Shown in pieces: positions 1 to 12,340 of a stretch of 64,000 bases of DNA. The DNA comes from Zingiber officinale (lineage: Eukaryota > Streptophyta > Magnoliopsida > Zingiberales > Zingiberaceae). Made by a program: the position numbers and the translations under genes. The stretch spans positions 25,592,302 through 25,656,301 of the forward strand of contig NC_055986.1 of the NCBI RefSeq assembly GCF_018446385.1, given 5' to 3'. Under the pieces are notes generated by a model. That model was not told the origin of the DNA and made no database searches. It saw nothing but the letters and a program-made list of their open reading frames with translations. Each line of letters begins with the position of its first letter. The first letter of the stretch is position 1.

Positions 1-2239
1 TGACCTTCTTGGGTATGAGATCATCCACCACTGCCTAGATAAAGCCTTTCAAAGAAATCGGATATTTAAACTTCTCACAGTAAACTAGGTTTAACTACAG
101 AGACCTCAATAGAAACACATTATCGAAACATGAAATCGAAACAAATATCGATAACAAAAATGATAATTAAAACCGATAACCTCTTGTGTTTGGTTTTACA
201 AAAAGGATGCACTAGTTATGATGCGGAAACTTATAACTAGTTATACCTTTCGTAGCTTATAGACCTCTTGATCTTCTATTATATTCCTCTTCTTATCTCG
301 GACGTCGTGTGGACAACGATCTACCAAGACGAGAATCCACCCAATCCTTCTTCTTCCTTCCAAGTTTCGGCCACCAACTTTCTCCAAGAGATGATGAAGT
401 TTGGCCACCAACCAAACTCCAAGGGATGCTAGGAAACAATGCCTCCTTCTTCTCCTTCTTCTCCAAGCATGAACCGGACACCAATCCAACCTTCAAGTCT
501 TGATGCCGCCGGCCACAAAGATGAAGAGAAGAGGAAGAGCAAAGGGTCGGCCACCACCAAGGAAGAGAGGAGAGGAATAGAAGATGTGTTCTTGGGTGAG
601 GCACCCCCACCTTCTTTTTTATATTCTTTGGTCTTGGCAAAAAAAGGAAAGTTTTGTAACATAAATAAAACTTCCTTTTTCTCCTATGACATGGCCGGCC
701 ATATGCTTATTCTCCAAGCAAGGAAAGATTTTAAACAAAATTTAAATCTCTCTTTTAAAATCTCTTTTGTGGATAGTTATAAAAGGAATATTTTATAAAT
801 TAAAATCTCTCTCTTTTAAATCCTTTTATGGATATCTATAAAAGATAAGATTTAAAATAAAACATGGTTACAAAAGGAAAGTTTTATCAAAAATTAAAAT
901 ATTTCTTTCACATTATAGATAACTACAAATAAAGAAAAATTTCAAATATCTCTTTTATTCCTTTGTAGAAATTTATAAAAGGAAGGATTTTAAAATTTAA
1001 AACTCTTTTTTAAAACCAACATAAAAGGAAAGTTTTTAATAAAACAAAAACTCCCTTTTATTTCCTTTTATGATCGATCTAAAAAAGGAAAGTTTTATAT
1101 TAAAATCATCCTTTTAAATCCTTTTTATGGATCTCTATAAAAGGAAAGATTTTAAAAAATAAAACTTCCTTCTCTTCATGATGTGGCCGGCCACTTGCTT
1201 GGGCACCAAGCAAGGCTTGGCCAGCCCTAGCTTGGGCTCCAAGCTTAGCTTGGCCGACCCCTTGCTTGGTCTCCAAGCAAGGCTTGGCCGACCGTAACTT
1301 GGGCCTTAAGAAGCTAGGCTTTGGGTGGATATAAGGCTTTATATAAGAGGCTACAATAGGGACCGAGAGGAGGAATTAGTTTTGGTCTCCCAATGAGCTT
1401 GAGCTTCCCGTGTTACCCCAAATACCCAACTCAAGTTCATCAATAATATCTCATTCCACTAAAGAGTTATTATTACACTACCGCACCAATCCCATATTAC
1501 AATATGAGCTCCTTCTTATTATGAGTGTGTTAGTCTCCTTGTGTTTAAGATATTGAATGCCCACTAATTAAATGAGTTACTGACAACTCACTTAATTAAT
1601 ATCTAGCTCCAAGAGTAGTACCACTCAACCTTATCGTCATGTCGGACTAAGTCCACCTGCAGGGTTTACATGACAATCCTTATGAGCTCCTCAAGGGGAC
1701 ATCATCAACCTAGATTATTAGGACACATTTTTATTCTATAATCAACAACACACTATATAAATAATATATTTCCCAACTTATCGAGCGTATTGATTTAACG
1801 AGCTAAATCACACCCTTTGATAAATTAAAGAAATAAATATTAAATATACGTGCTTGTTATTATATCATGATTAAGAGTACACACTTCCATAATAACAGAG
1901 GTTTTCTTCTTTTATATAGTCAGTATACAAAGATAATACCTCAAATGGTCCTACTCAATAGACTCATAGTGTACTAGTGTAATTTATTAGTCAAGATAAA
2001 CTAATACCTAATTACACTACAACCACTCCAATGGTTTGTCCCATTCCATCTTGGTCGTGAGCAACTATTTATAATTTATAAGGAACTGATAACATGAACT
2101 TCTGTGTGTCTCCTCACACCATGTTATCTACAATATAAATTAAATGGACAACTACACTTAGCATAAATGTAGACATTTGACCAATGTGATTCTTATAAAT
2201 GTTTATACAAAATCTAGACTTTTAGTATACATCCTAATA
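1..2239 (-). repeat. 3' LTR of the minus-strand Copia element (partial)
   Basis: This aligns continuously with 20180-22410, so about 293 outer bases lie before the window start. The inner end reads TATTAGGATG on the minus strand, where the family usually has TGTTAGG, and the 5' LTR carries the same TA. It contains the family's GGCCGGCC and CTTGCTTGG/CCAAGCAAG motifs around 1190-1300. Open frames at 241-798 are not conserved as proteins and are taken as chance. Confidence 0.9.
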
Positions 2240-2252
2240 ATCTCCCACTTAT
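2240..2252 (-). other. Polypurine tract of the minus-strand Copia element
   Basis: Read on the minus strand this is AAGTGGGAGATTA, directly beside the LTR. The same motif (AAGTGGGAGAT) sits before the 3' LTR of the plus-strand relative at 12330-12340. Confidence 0.8.
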
Positions 2253-3552
2253 ACTAAAAGACTATGCTGCCATATATACTGCCATACATCTGATTCCCAT
2301 CCCCTCAACATGCCCATCAAAAGCTCTTGCCTTAAGGGCCTTAGTGAAAAGATCCAGGTTATCTGCTGATGCAATCTAGACGGTAACAACTTTTCCTTGT
2401 TATACGATATCTCGTATTATGTGGTACTTGTGATTTATGTGTTTATTTGCCTTATGGGCTCGTGGTTCCTTCGAGTTTGATACTGCACCACTTATTATCA
2501 CAATATACTGTAATAATTTTGGACAAACCAGGAATCACATCTAAGTCCATCATGAAGTTTCTAAGTTATACAACTTCTATGGCTGCCTCAGAGGTTGTCA
2601 CATACTCAGCTTCCATGGTGGAGTCTGAAAAAGCATTTATGCTTAATACTCCTCCATAGTTATGGCTTCACCTCCTAAAGTAAACACAAACCCCCAAGGT
2701 TGACTTACTATTGTCACTATCGGATTGGAAATCCAAATCCGTGTAACCCACAGGGAGCAAATCATCTGCTTGGTAAACCAACATATAATCTCTAGTCCTT
2801 TTCATGTACTTTAATATATGCTTTATGGCAGTCCAATGTCCTTGTCTTGGATTACTTTGATATCTGCTAACCATGCCCACGGTAAAACAGATATCCGATC
2901 TCGTGCATAACATAGCATACATTAGGTTTCCTACAGCTGAAGCATAAAGAACTACCTTCATTTCTTTTATCTCTTTTGATAAAGATACTCCATGCCTAAA
3001 AGGTAGAAAACCTTTCTTGGAGTCTTGCATGCTAAAACGAGCTAGGATCGTATCAATATATGAAGCTTGGGATAAGCACAACATTCTTTTCTTATGATTC
3101 CTTATTACTTTGATCCCAAGAATATGTGCACATTCTCCCAAGTCCTTCATATCGAATTGCTTGGACAACCATACCCTTACTTCCGACAACACTTTGATAT
3201 TGTTTCCAACTGACAAAATGTCATCTATGTATAGTACAAGGAATACCACCACGTTTTCATCACACTTCTTGTATACACAAGACTCATCCGGACACTGAAT
3301 AAATCCATACGACTGGATTATTTCATTAAACTGGATGCTCCAAGACCTTGAAGCTTGCTTCAGTCCATAAATAGACCGATTGAGCTTATATACTAGATGC
3401 TCTTTGCCCTTTGCAATAAACCCCTCTGGTTGCTTCATATGGATGTTTTCTTCAAGACTTCTGTTAAGGAAAGCTGTCTTGACATCCATTTGGCAAACCT
3501 CATAATCCATATGAGCGGCAATAGATAAGAGTATCCGGATAGATTTAAGCAT
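2253..3552 (-). pseudogene. Copia reverse transcriptase and RNase H (RT block still open)
   Basis: The open stretch at 2668-3552 encodes 294 residues of Copia RT. It shows VDVKTAFLN near the start, PEGF, LNRSIYGLKQA, the catalytic YIDD (a usual variant of YVDD), and LGECAHILG. It then enters RNase H (GYTDLDFQSDSDNSKST) and stops. RNase H similarity continues with stops down to about 2280, including an EAEYV-like catalytic block and VYCDN. This is the best-preserved coding part of this family in the window. The starting methionine is internal to pol and is not a true start. The block alone could not support transposition because RNase H and the upstream integrase are interrupted. Confidence 0.85.
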
Positions 3553-5134
3553 AGCTACTGACGAAAAGGTTACCTCATAATCGATTCCCTCTTTCTAAGT
3601 ATACCCCTTCACAACAAGCCTTGCTTTGAAGGTTTCCACCTTCCCGTCTGTCCCTCTTTTCCTTTTGTAGACCTATTCACACCTAATGGGTTTTACACCA
3701 TTTGGTGGTTCTACAAGCTCCCAGACTTGATTAGAATACATAGATTCTATTTCTGTATTTATTTCTCTTTGCCAAGATGTTATATCTTTATCTTAGAGTG
3801 CTTCGTCATATATCCAGGGATTAGGTTCATGTTCACCAGGGATCAAGTCCAAAGACTCTCCCAAAATATGAATCTTTCAGGTTGCCTAACAACCCTCCCA
3901 CTACGATGAGGTACTATCTATAATTGTGCATTATTTGTGACACATGTTGCAGTTTCTTGTGATATTTCATCTTGCACTGTTGGTACTAGATTAGACGTGT
4001 CCTTTATTATTTCTTTAAGAACAATTTTACTCATGGGCTTGTGGTTCATAACATAGTCCTTTTTTAAAAATCGGGCATTAATACTAACAATGACCTTCTG
4101 AATCTTAGGACTATAAACCTCCTTTCATTTTTCTAGGATAACCCACAAACAAGTGAACTCCTGTTCATAATTCCAACTTATCAGTGTCTCCTTTCAGCAC
4201 ATGTGTTGGACTACCCCAAATCCGAATATGCTTCAGACTAGGCTTATGCCCATTCCACAATTCTATGGGAGTAGAGGGTACAGACTTAGAAGGTACTATG
4301 TTCACTACCATTTCCAGAGTATATCCCCAAAACGAATTTGGTAATTCTGAATAACTCATCATTGATTTAACCATTTTCATAAGAGTCATATTCCTTCTTT
4401 ACACCATTCTGTTCGGGTGTACCAGGTGCAGACAGTTGGGATTGAATCCCGACATCTGATAAGTAACTCCTAAACTATCCTAAGAGGTACTTGCCACTAC
4501 AATCACACCGTAGTGTCTTGATACTTTTACCATGATGTTTCTCCACATCAGTCTTGTACTCTTTAAACTCATCAAATCACTCAGACTTGCAACGCATCAA
4601 GTAAATATACCCGTATCTCGAATAGTCATCTATAAAAGAGATGAAATATTCGAAATCACCGCTTGCCTGGATAGTCATAGGTATAAATAAGAATGAACCA
4701 ATTCCAACACATCTTTGGCTCTATACTCCTTAGACTTAAAAGACCTCTTGGTCATTTTTCCTTCCAAGCAAGACTCGCAGGTTGGAAAGTTTTCCACCAC
4801 CAATGAATCCAAAAGTTTATCCGCTATTAACCTTTGAATCCTACTCAAGTTAATATGACTTAGCCTAAGATGTCAAAGATATGTTTGGTTCATTTCCAAA
4901 GGTTACTTTCTCTTATTAAAATTAGAAGATATGTTATTAATTTCCATTTGTTGCATCGTGGGAGTATTGCATATCAGAACAAATAACTTCCCTATTTTAC
5001 TTAATAACAACTTTGTCATCAAAAGAGATAGAATATCCATCCTTAAATAGTTTTAGAAACTGAAATCAAGTTCTTTCTAAAACTTGGTACGAAAAGACAA
5101 TCAATATTTTATTCTTATCAAAGGATAAACATCT
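3553..5134 (-). pseudogene. Copia integrase and GAG-pre-integrase remnants
   Basis: Minus-strand translation around 4165-4389 gives 74 residues of the integrase C-terminal part (ELPNSFWGYTLEM, ELWNGHKPSLKHIRIWG). Further toward 4880 lies the pre-integrase zinc-finger region, best seen in the duplicate copy at 15202-15444 (HLRLSHIN, CESCLEGKMT). The RT linker at about 3560-4110 includes VVRQP/LGEF-like sequence. Stops and frameshifts break it throughout. At 5134 it is interrupted by the 5' LTR of the plus-strand element. Confidence 0.8.
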
Positions 5135-7714
5135 TGTTAGGATGTATACTAAAAGCCTAGCTTTTGGTATAAACATTTATCTAGAAATAAGAATCACATT
5201 GGTCAAATGTCTACATTTATGATAAATGTAGTTGTTCAATTAATTTATATTGTAGATAACATGGTGTGTGGTGTCACACACAGAGGATCATGTTATCAGT
5301 ATCTTATAAATTATAAACAGTAGCTCATGCCCAAGATGGAAAGGAACAAACCATTGGAAGGTCGTAGTGCAATTAGGTATTAGTTTATCTTAACTATATA
5401 ATTATACTAGTACACTTAGAGTGTATTGAGTAGGACCATTAGATGTCGTTTCTTTTATACTGACTTTATAAAGGAACAAAGACCTCAGTTATTATGGAAG
5501 TGTGTGCTCTTAATCCTAATATAATAATAAGCACATATATTTGATATTTATTTCTTTAATTTATCAATGGGTGAGATTTAGTTCGATAAATCAATAAGCC
5601 CGATAAGTTGGGAAATGATATCACTTATAGTGTGTGTTGTTGATTATAGAAGGAAACTGTGTCCTAGTAATCTAGGTTGAGAATGTTCCCAAGAGGAGCT
5701 CATAAGGATTGTCATGTTAAACCCTGCAGGTGGACTTAGTCCGATATGACGATAAGGTTGAGTGGTACTACTCTTGGACTAAGATATTAATTAAATGAGT
5801 TGTCAGTAACTCACTTAATTAGTAGACATTCGACATCTTAAACACAGGGAGACTAACACACTCATAATAAGAAGGAGCCCAAAAATGTAATTTGAGATTG
5901 GTGCGGTAGTTCAATAATAGTTCTCTAGTGGAATGAATTATTATTGATAAAATTAAGTTGTGTGTTCAGGGCGAACACGGGATGCTTAATTTTATCGGGA
6001 GACAAAAACCAATTCCTTCTCTCGGTCCCTATCATAGCCTCTTAATTATAGAGTACTATACCCACCTTCTTACCCATCCTATAGGGGTCGGCTAAGCTAG
6101 CTTGGAGACCAAGCTAGGGCCGGCCATGGTTTGGTTCATGGGTGAATTCATGTGGCCGACCCTAGCTTGAACTCAAGCTTAGGTGCCCGGCCCTATTAAA
6201 ATAAAAAGGAATTTAATTTTAAATTTTTTTCTTATGTGGATAACATGATTTAAAAGAGAGTTTAAAAATTTAAATCTTTTCTTTTATAAGATTCTACAAA
6301 AGATTAAGAGAAGAGATAAATCTCTTTCCTTATTTGTAGATTAAAAGGTTGATTTTAATTTTGGTAAAAACTTTCTTTTTAATCATGTTCATGATTTAAA
6401 AGAAAGTTTAAAAATTAAAAATTCTCTTTTATTAGTTTCTACAAAAGATTAAGAAAAGATTTAATATCTTTCCTTATTTGTAGATTGAAAGGAGATTTTA
6501 ATTTTTAGAGATAACTTTCCTTTTTAGAAATTATCCACATGTTTAAAAGAAAGTTTTTAATTTATAAAATTTTCTTTTTATTAACCAATCATGAAGGGAT
6601 AAAAATTATTGGATATATTTTTATAAATTTCCGGAAGAAAATAAGGAAGTTTTAATTTGTGTTTAAAATTTTATTTGCTTGGAGATATTAATGTGGCCGG
6701 CCATTGAAATTGAGAAAAGAATTTTGATTTTAATTAATTAAATTTTTTCCTTTTCATGGCAAAAGAATTAAGGAAGTTTTTATTTAAATTTCCTTATTTG
6801 CCAAGACCAAGGATTATAAAAGAGGGGGTAGAGGTGTCTTCATGGTGAACGACTCTATTATTTTCTCCTCTCTTTTTCTCCTTGGGTGTGGCCGGCCCCT
6901 CCTCTTTCTTTCTTCTCCATCTTGTGGCCGAACCTCTTCATGCTCTTGGAGTTTTAATTGGTGGTCGGATTCTAGCTTGAAGAAGAAAGAGAGAAAGCTT
7001 GCATCCCTTGGAGCTTGGTTGGTGGAAAAAGTTCATCATCCTTTGGAAGTTTTTGCTTGGCCGGAACTTGAAGGAAGAAGAAGAAGGTGCTAGGTGGTTC
7101 TCATCTCGGAAGATCATTGCCCACACAATGTCCGAGGTTAGAAGAGGAATACGGTAGAAGATCAAGAGATCTTTGTCTTCAAAAGAAAGGTATAACTAGT
7201 AATATTTTTCCGCATCATGCTAGTTTTATTTCTTTGTAAAAATACCAAATACAAGAGGCATACGATTCTAGTATTTCGAATTTGTTTTCAATGTTGTGTT
7301 CTTTTGTTTTTTCTTTTCCTTGTGATTTGATTGTTCTTTTCGGTTGACCTAAAGTTATTTAAAGAAATTAAATATTAACTTTCCTTAAAAGGCTTTGTCT
7401 AGTCGGTGGTGGTTGTTCCCATATCCAAGAAGGTCATGTGCCTCGCCACGTCAGTACTGGGAGCCAATTTTGGAAACTAATATTTAATGAAATTAATAAC
7501 CTAGGTGATTTGGATCGAACGTGTTAAGTTCCACAGGAGATCCGAGTCTAAACCTAAAAGAACAAATAAATTAAACTTAGGATCAAACGTGTTAAGTTCC
7601 GCAGGCGATCCGAGTTTAATTTAAAAGAACACATGGTAGCTAGGAAAAGGTTCAGACCTTTGTATAAAATTTTTGTACAGTGGAACCATTAGGTTTTCCG
7701 AGTAGCAACCAACA
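5135..7714 (+). repeat. 5' LTR of the plus-strand Copia element
   Basis: The LTR is 2580 bp, begins TGTTAGGATG and ends CAACCAACA. A TATAAAAG box is at 6815-6822. A polymorphic AT-rich part of U3 with runs of AAAGGA/TCCTTT lies at 6180-6800. An 83-codon open frame at 6842-7093 recurs in the 3' LTR but is not kept in the related LTR at 50240-52912. Confidence 0.92.
6815..6822 (+). promoter_or_regulatory. TATA box of 5' LTR promoter
   Basis: TATAAAAG follows the conserved TTTGCCAAGACCAAGGAT. The same block occurs in the other family LTRs at 14031-14038, 52020-52027 and, on the minus strand, 20787-20794. This conserved position marks the probable U3/R promoter. Confidence 0.6.
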
Positions 7715-7715
7715 A

Positions 7716-7732
7716 TTGGTATCAGAGCTAGG
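7716..7732 (+). other. Primer binding site, initiator tRNA-Met type
   Basis: TTGGTATCAGAGCTAGG lies one base after the LTR end. This is the usual plant Copia PBS. Confidence 0.9.
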
Positions 7733-9350
7733 GTTTTGCCTCTGTGTATTTGGCATTAGTTTAATTATGCACATGCCATACATAATTTAGGCAGGTTAAT
7801 AGTAGGATGTGCTAACTTTGTGGATGCAGGATCCAACTATTATGGCTTATAGTTATTATGTGTGTGATTGGACCCTTGGACATGTCAAGGGCATTTTATT
7901 GTGTGTGCATGATTGTATTATAAAATACAGCAGGAGTTGTATTTAGTTTTATTAGAATTTTATTTTTTGATCTAGTTACATGTACATTCCTTTTATGGAA
8001 TATAGGATCGATGGATGTAAATTTTATTTTATGTTCGATCTAGTTTACATGTACATTCATTCGAGGAATATAGGATCGAAAAATGTAAAATTCTATTTAT
8101 GTCGTGGATCGAATCTTGCAAGGCGTGGAACCTTTTGAGGATCAGTGGCACAGCGGAACAAGGAGCAAGATGGATGCGACAACTAGACCCGGTGGTGGTG
8201 GCCAAAGATGGCAGAAGCTAGGGTTGGCGACACACGGAGGGCAATAATAGATAAAAGCCATAATAGTTGAAAATTAGTTTTTCTATTTATTGCTTTTTAT
8301 GCTGTGTTGTGTGTGTTTGTTAGTATGCATGCTAAGTAGGCTAGCATAGTCAAAATTCCTCAATTTAAATAACTAAGTGGGAGAGGGATTTATTTTTAAA
8401 TAAATTTCACGGTCTCCATTACTGGTTTATAAATGATGCAACAAGCTTGCACGTTGACTCTGAGTGCCTTCCTCCATATCAGATGAGCTTGTTTGCGGAA
8501 CACTAGCTTAAACTTCCATTTTGGATGACTATAGGAAGTTAATTAAGAGCGTGTGATCTTCCCCATCGGAAGGGACACAATCTTATTAACGGACTTAGTG
8601 TCAAGTAATAGTATACACTTAGGCACGTCTAATAGTATCCTCCCCATCGGAGTCACTGCTATTATTTGTGTGACCGAAGAAAACCAACTATTAATTTATC
8701 AAATAAATAAGTTGACAAGATAATAAAATTAAAAACCCCTCTTACAAATGTTTGATTTTGTATACGTCCACACTATTGTGGCATACAAAATTCACGGTGT
8801 TTGAGATAATTTTATTTGTCATAAAGATTTATTGACAAGATAATTAATGGGTAAACCCCTCCTCTTACAAATGTTTAATTTTGTATACGTCCACACTATC
8901 GTGGCATGCAAAATTCACGGTGTTTGAGGTGTTGGTAAATTTAAATAATATTGTTTGAGGAATCAATTTTATTTTAAATTCAAAAGTTTTGACCAAATAT
9001 TTGATCAAAGAAAGATCAACTATTAATTTTATTCGTCATAAAGTAAAGTTGACGAGATAATAAAATTAATGGATAAAATCTCTTCTTTGATTTTGTATAC
9101 GTCCACACTATCGTGACATACAAAATTCATGGGGATTTTAAGGAATTGATCTTGACCAAATATTTTTGTGATTCTTAGGATTTAAAATGTTTGTCAATTC
9201 CCTAGTTGTTATACTATAGAAAAGACTTAGTAGTCCCGATTGTAATGATTGGAAATAGGACTTGGACATTAAGGTAGTCTGTCTTTTTAGAAACTAAAGA
9301 ACAATAAAGGTGTATTTAATTCATTAGTTGAAACATGTTTAGTGGTGTTA
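7733..9350 (+). other. Long leader with tandem motifs, no gag found
   Basis: About 1.6 kb separate the PBS from the protease remnant. No gag-like UBN2 segment or CCHC knuckle is visible and no forward frame of 60 codons is open. At 8700-9130 a motif with GTATACGTCCACACTAT followed by GTGGCATACAAAATTCA or a variant repeats three times. The leader of the minus-strand element holds four copies. The lack of gag is an observation from reading, and extreme decay cannot be ruled out. Confidence 0.65.
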
Positions 9351-12329
9351 TCTACCAGAACCTGGAGTGTCGATACAGATGTCATTAATCATGTCCACAA
9401 TTCATTGCAGGGTTCCAGGAAAAACTAAATGAAAATAAAAACACCGTCCACATGGGCACTGCTGTAAAAGTGGCAACTGTTGTAGTGGGAGATGTTTATC
9501 CTTTGATAAGAATAAAACATGGATTTTGAGTAATTGTCTTTACGTACCAAGTTTAGAAAGAACTAGTTTTCAGTTTCTAAACTATTCAAAGAACTTGATA
9601 TTCTGCCTCTTTTAATAACAAAGTTGTTATTAAGAAAAAGAGGGAAGTTATATGTTCTGTTACGTTGGTTGGCAATTTATAAATCCAATAACTCCCACGA
9701 TGCAACAAATGGAAATTAGTAACACATCTTCTAACTTTAAGAGAAAGCAACCTTCGGAAATGAACCAATTATATCTTTGACATCTAAGGCTAGGTTATAT
9801 TAACTTGAGTAGGATTCATTGGTAGCTGATGAACTTTTGGGTTCATTGGTAGTGGAAATCTTTCCAACCTGCGAGTTTTACTTGGAAGGAAAAATAACCA
9901 AGAAGCTTTTAAGTCTAAGGGGTATGGAGTCAAAGATATGTTGGAATTGTTTCATTCTGATTTGTGCGATCCTATGACTATCCAGATAAGAGGTAGTATC
10001 GAATATTTCATCTATTTTATAGACAACTATTCAAGATACAAATACATTTACTTAATGTGCCGCAAGACTAAGTGCTTTGATTAGTTCAAAGAGTACAAGG
10101 CTGATGCGGAGAAACGTCAAAGTAAAAGTATCAAGATACTACGGTGAGATCGTAGTGGCAAGTACCTCTTGGGAGAATTTAGGAGTCACTTATTAGAAGT
10201 AGGGATTCAATCCCAACTAACTGCACATGGTACACCCCAACAGAATGGTGTAGAAAAAGGAAGGTATAGAACTCTTATGGAAATAAGTAGATTGATGATG
10301 AGTTATTACCAAATTCATTTTAAGGATATACTCTGGAAACGGAAGTGAATATAGTACCTTCCAAAGTCAGAACTCTCTACTCATATAGAATTGCTGAATA
10401 AGCGTAAGCCTATTTTGAAGCATATTCAGATTCGGGTAGTCCAGCACATATGCTGAAGAGAGATAATGATAAGTTGGACAGGAATTCACTTGTTTGTGGG
10501 TTATCCTAGAGAAATGAAAGTAGGATTATAGTCTTAAAAATCAGAAGGTCATTGTTAGCATCAATGACCGATTTTTAGAAAAGGACTATGTAATAAATCA
10601 CATGCCCATAAGTAAATTTGTTCTTAAGGAAATAATAAAGGACATGTCTAACCTAGTACCAACTGTACAAGATGAAATATCACAAGAAACTGCAAAACGT
10701 ATCACAAATGATACACAATTGCAGAAAGTGCCTCGTCGTAGTGGGAGTGTTGTTAGGCAACCTAAAAAGATTCATGTTTTGGGAGAGTTTTTGGACTCGA
10801 TCCCTGGAGGACATGAACCTGATCTCTGGGCATATGACGAAGCACTCCAAGATAAAGATGCAGCATCTTGGCAAAGAGTAATGAATAACAGAATTAGAAT
10901 ATATGTATTCTAATAAAATCTGGAAGCTTGTAGAACCACCAAATGGTGTAAAAGCCTTTGGGTATAAAAAGGTCTATAATAGGAAAAGAGGGATAGACAG
11001 GAAGGTAGAAACTTTCAAAGCAAGGCTTGATGAAAAAGGAAACTTTTTCATTGGTAGACATGCTTAAATCTATCTGGATTCTTTTATCTATTTGGCAAGT
11101 GGATGTCAAGACAGCATTCCTTAATGGAAGTCTTGAAAAAAGCATCCATATAAAGCAACCAGAAGGGTTCATTGCAAAGGGCTAAGAGCAACTTGTGTGC
11201 AAGCTCAATCAGTCTATGGACTGAGACAAAGCTTCAAAGGTCTTGGAACATCCGGTTTATCAAAGTTATCCAGACCTATGGATTTATTTAGTAACCAGAT
11301 AAGTCTTGTGTATACAAAAGGTGTGATGGAAACGTGGTGGTATTTCTTGTACTATACGTATATTACATTTTTGATAGTTGGAAACAATATCAAGGTGTTA
11401 TCGGAAGTAAGGGTATGGTTGTCCAAGCAATTCGTTATAAAGGACTTAGGAAAATAAGCACATATTCTTGAGAACAAGGTTCGCAAGAAAAGAATGTTGT
11501 GCTTATCTCAAGCTTTATATAACAAGCTCGTTTTAGCATGCAAAACTCCAAGAAAGGTTTTCTACCTTTTAAGCATGGAGTGTCTTTATCTAAAGAGATG
11601 TCTCCGATGACATCAAAGGAGATTGAGGGCATGCAGGCAGTTCTTTATGCTTCGAAAGTTAGACAGCCTAATGTATGCTATACACGAGATCAGAAATCTG
11701 TTTTGCCAAGGGCATAGTTAACAGATATCAAAGTAACCCTAGACAAGGACATTGGACTGTAGTAAAGCATATATTAAAGTACCTTAGAGGCACTAGAGAT
11801 TATATGCTAGCTTACAAGGTAGTTAATTTGGTCCCTGTGGCTTGCACGAATTTTGACTTCCAATAATAAGTAAACCTCGGGGTTTTGTGTTTACTTTAGG
11901 AGGAAAAGTCATAACTATGGAAGAGTGATAAGCATAGGTATTTTTCTGGACTCCACCATAGAAGCTGAGTATATGGCAAGCCTCTGAGGTAGCCATAAAA
12001 GTTAAATGACTCAATAACCTCAAGATGGACTTAGATATGATTTCTGGTTTGTCCAAAGATTATTACAATTCATTGTAATAATAGTGATGCAGTAGCAAAC
12101 TCGAAGAAACCATAAGTCTATAAGGCAAGTAAACGCAATAGAGCGCAAGTACCACCCAATACAAGAAATCGTATAAACGAGAAGAAGTTGTTGCTGCCTA
12201 GATTGCATCAAGTGATAACCTAGAAGATTCTTTCACTAAAGCCCTTAAGGCAAGAGCTTTTGATGGGCATGTTGAAGGTTTGGGAATCAGATGTATGGTA
12301 GCAGTTATGGCAACTTAGTCTTTTAGTAT
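9350..12329 (+). pseudogene. Decayed Copia pol (protease, integrase, RT, RNase H)
   Basis: A protease-like stretch lies at about 9355-9480, a pre-integrase region at about 9770-9910, integrase at about 9930-10500, and the integrase-RT linker at 10602-10913 (103 open codons with SGSVVRQPK and LGEFLDS). RT is at about 11040-11690 and RNase H at about 11690-12290. Stops and shifts occur in every domain. At 11350-11385 the catalytic YIDD seen in the minus-strand copy is replaced by a YITFL-like reading, so the RT aspartates are gone. Confidence 0.85.
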
Positions 12330-12340
12330 AAGTGGGAGAT

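Noticed and set aside
241-798. Several frames on both strands within the first LTR
   Set aside because: They lie wholly in the LTR, differ in the partner LTR at 20469-21012, and match no family.
6842-7093. 83-codon frame after the LTR TATA box, repeated at 14058-14312
   Set aside because: It recurs only because the two LTRs are near-identical. The related LTRs at 50240 and 15918 do not keep the frame.
8700-9130. CRISPR-like spacing of repeats in the leader
   Set aside because: The repeats are long, diverged and part of a plant retrotransposon leader shared with another copy; CRISPR arrays are not expected in a plant nucleus.
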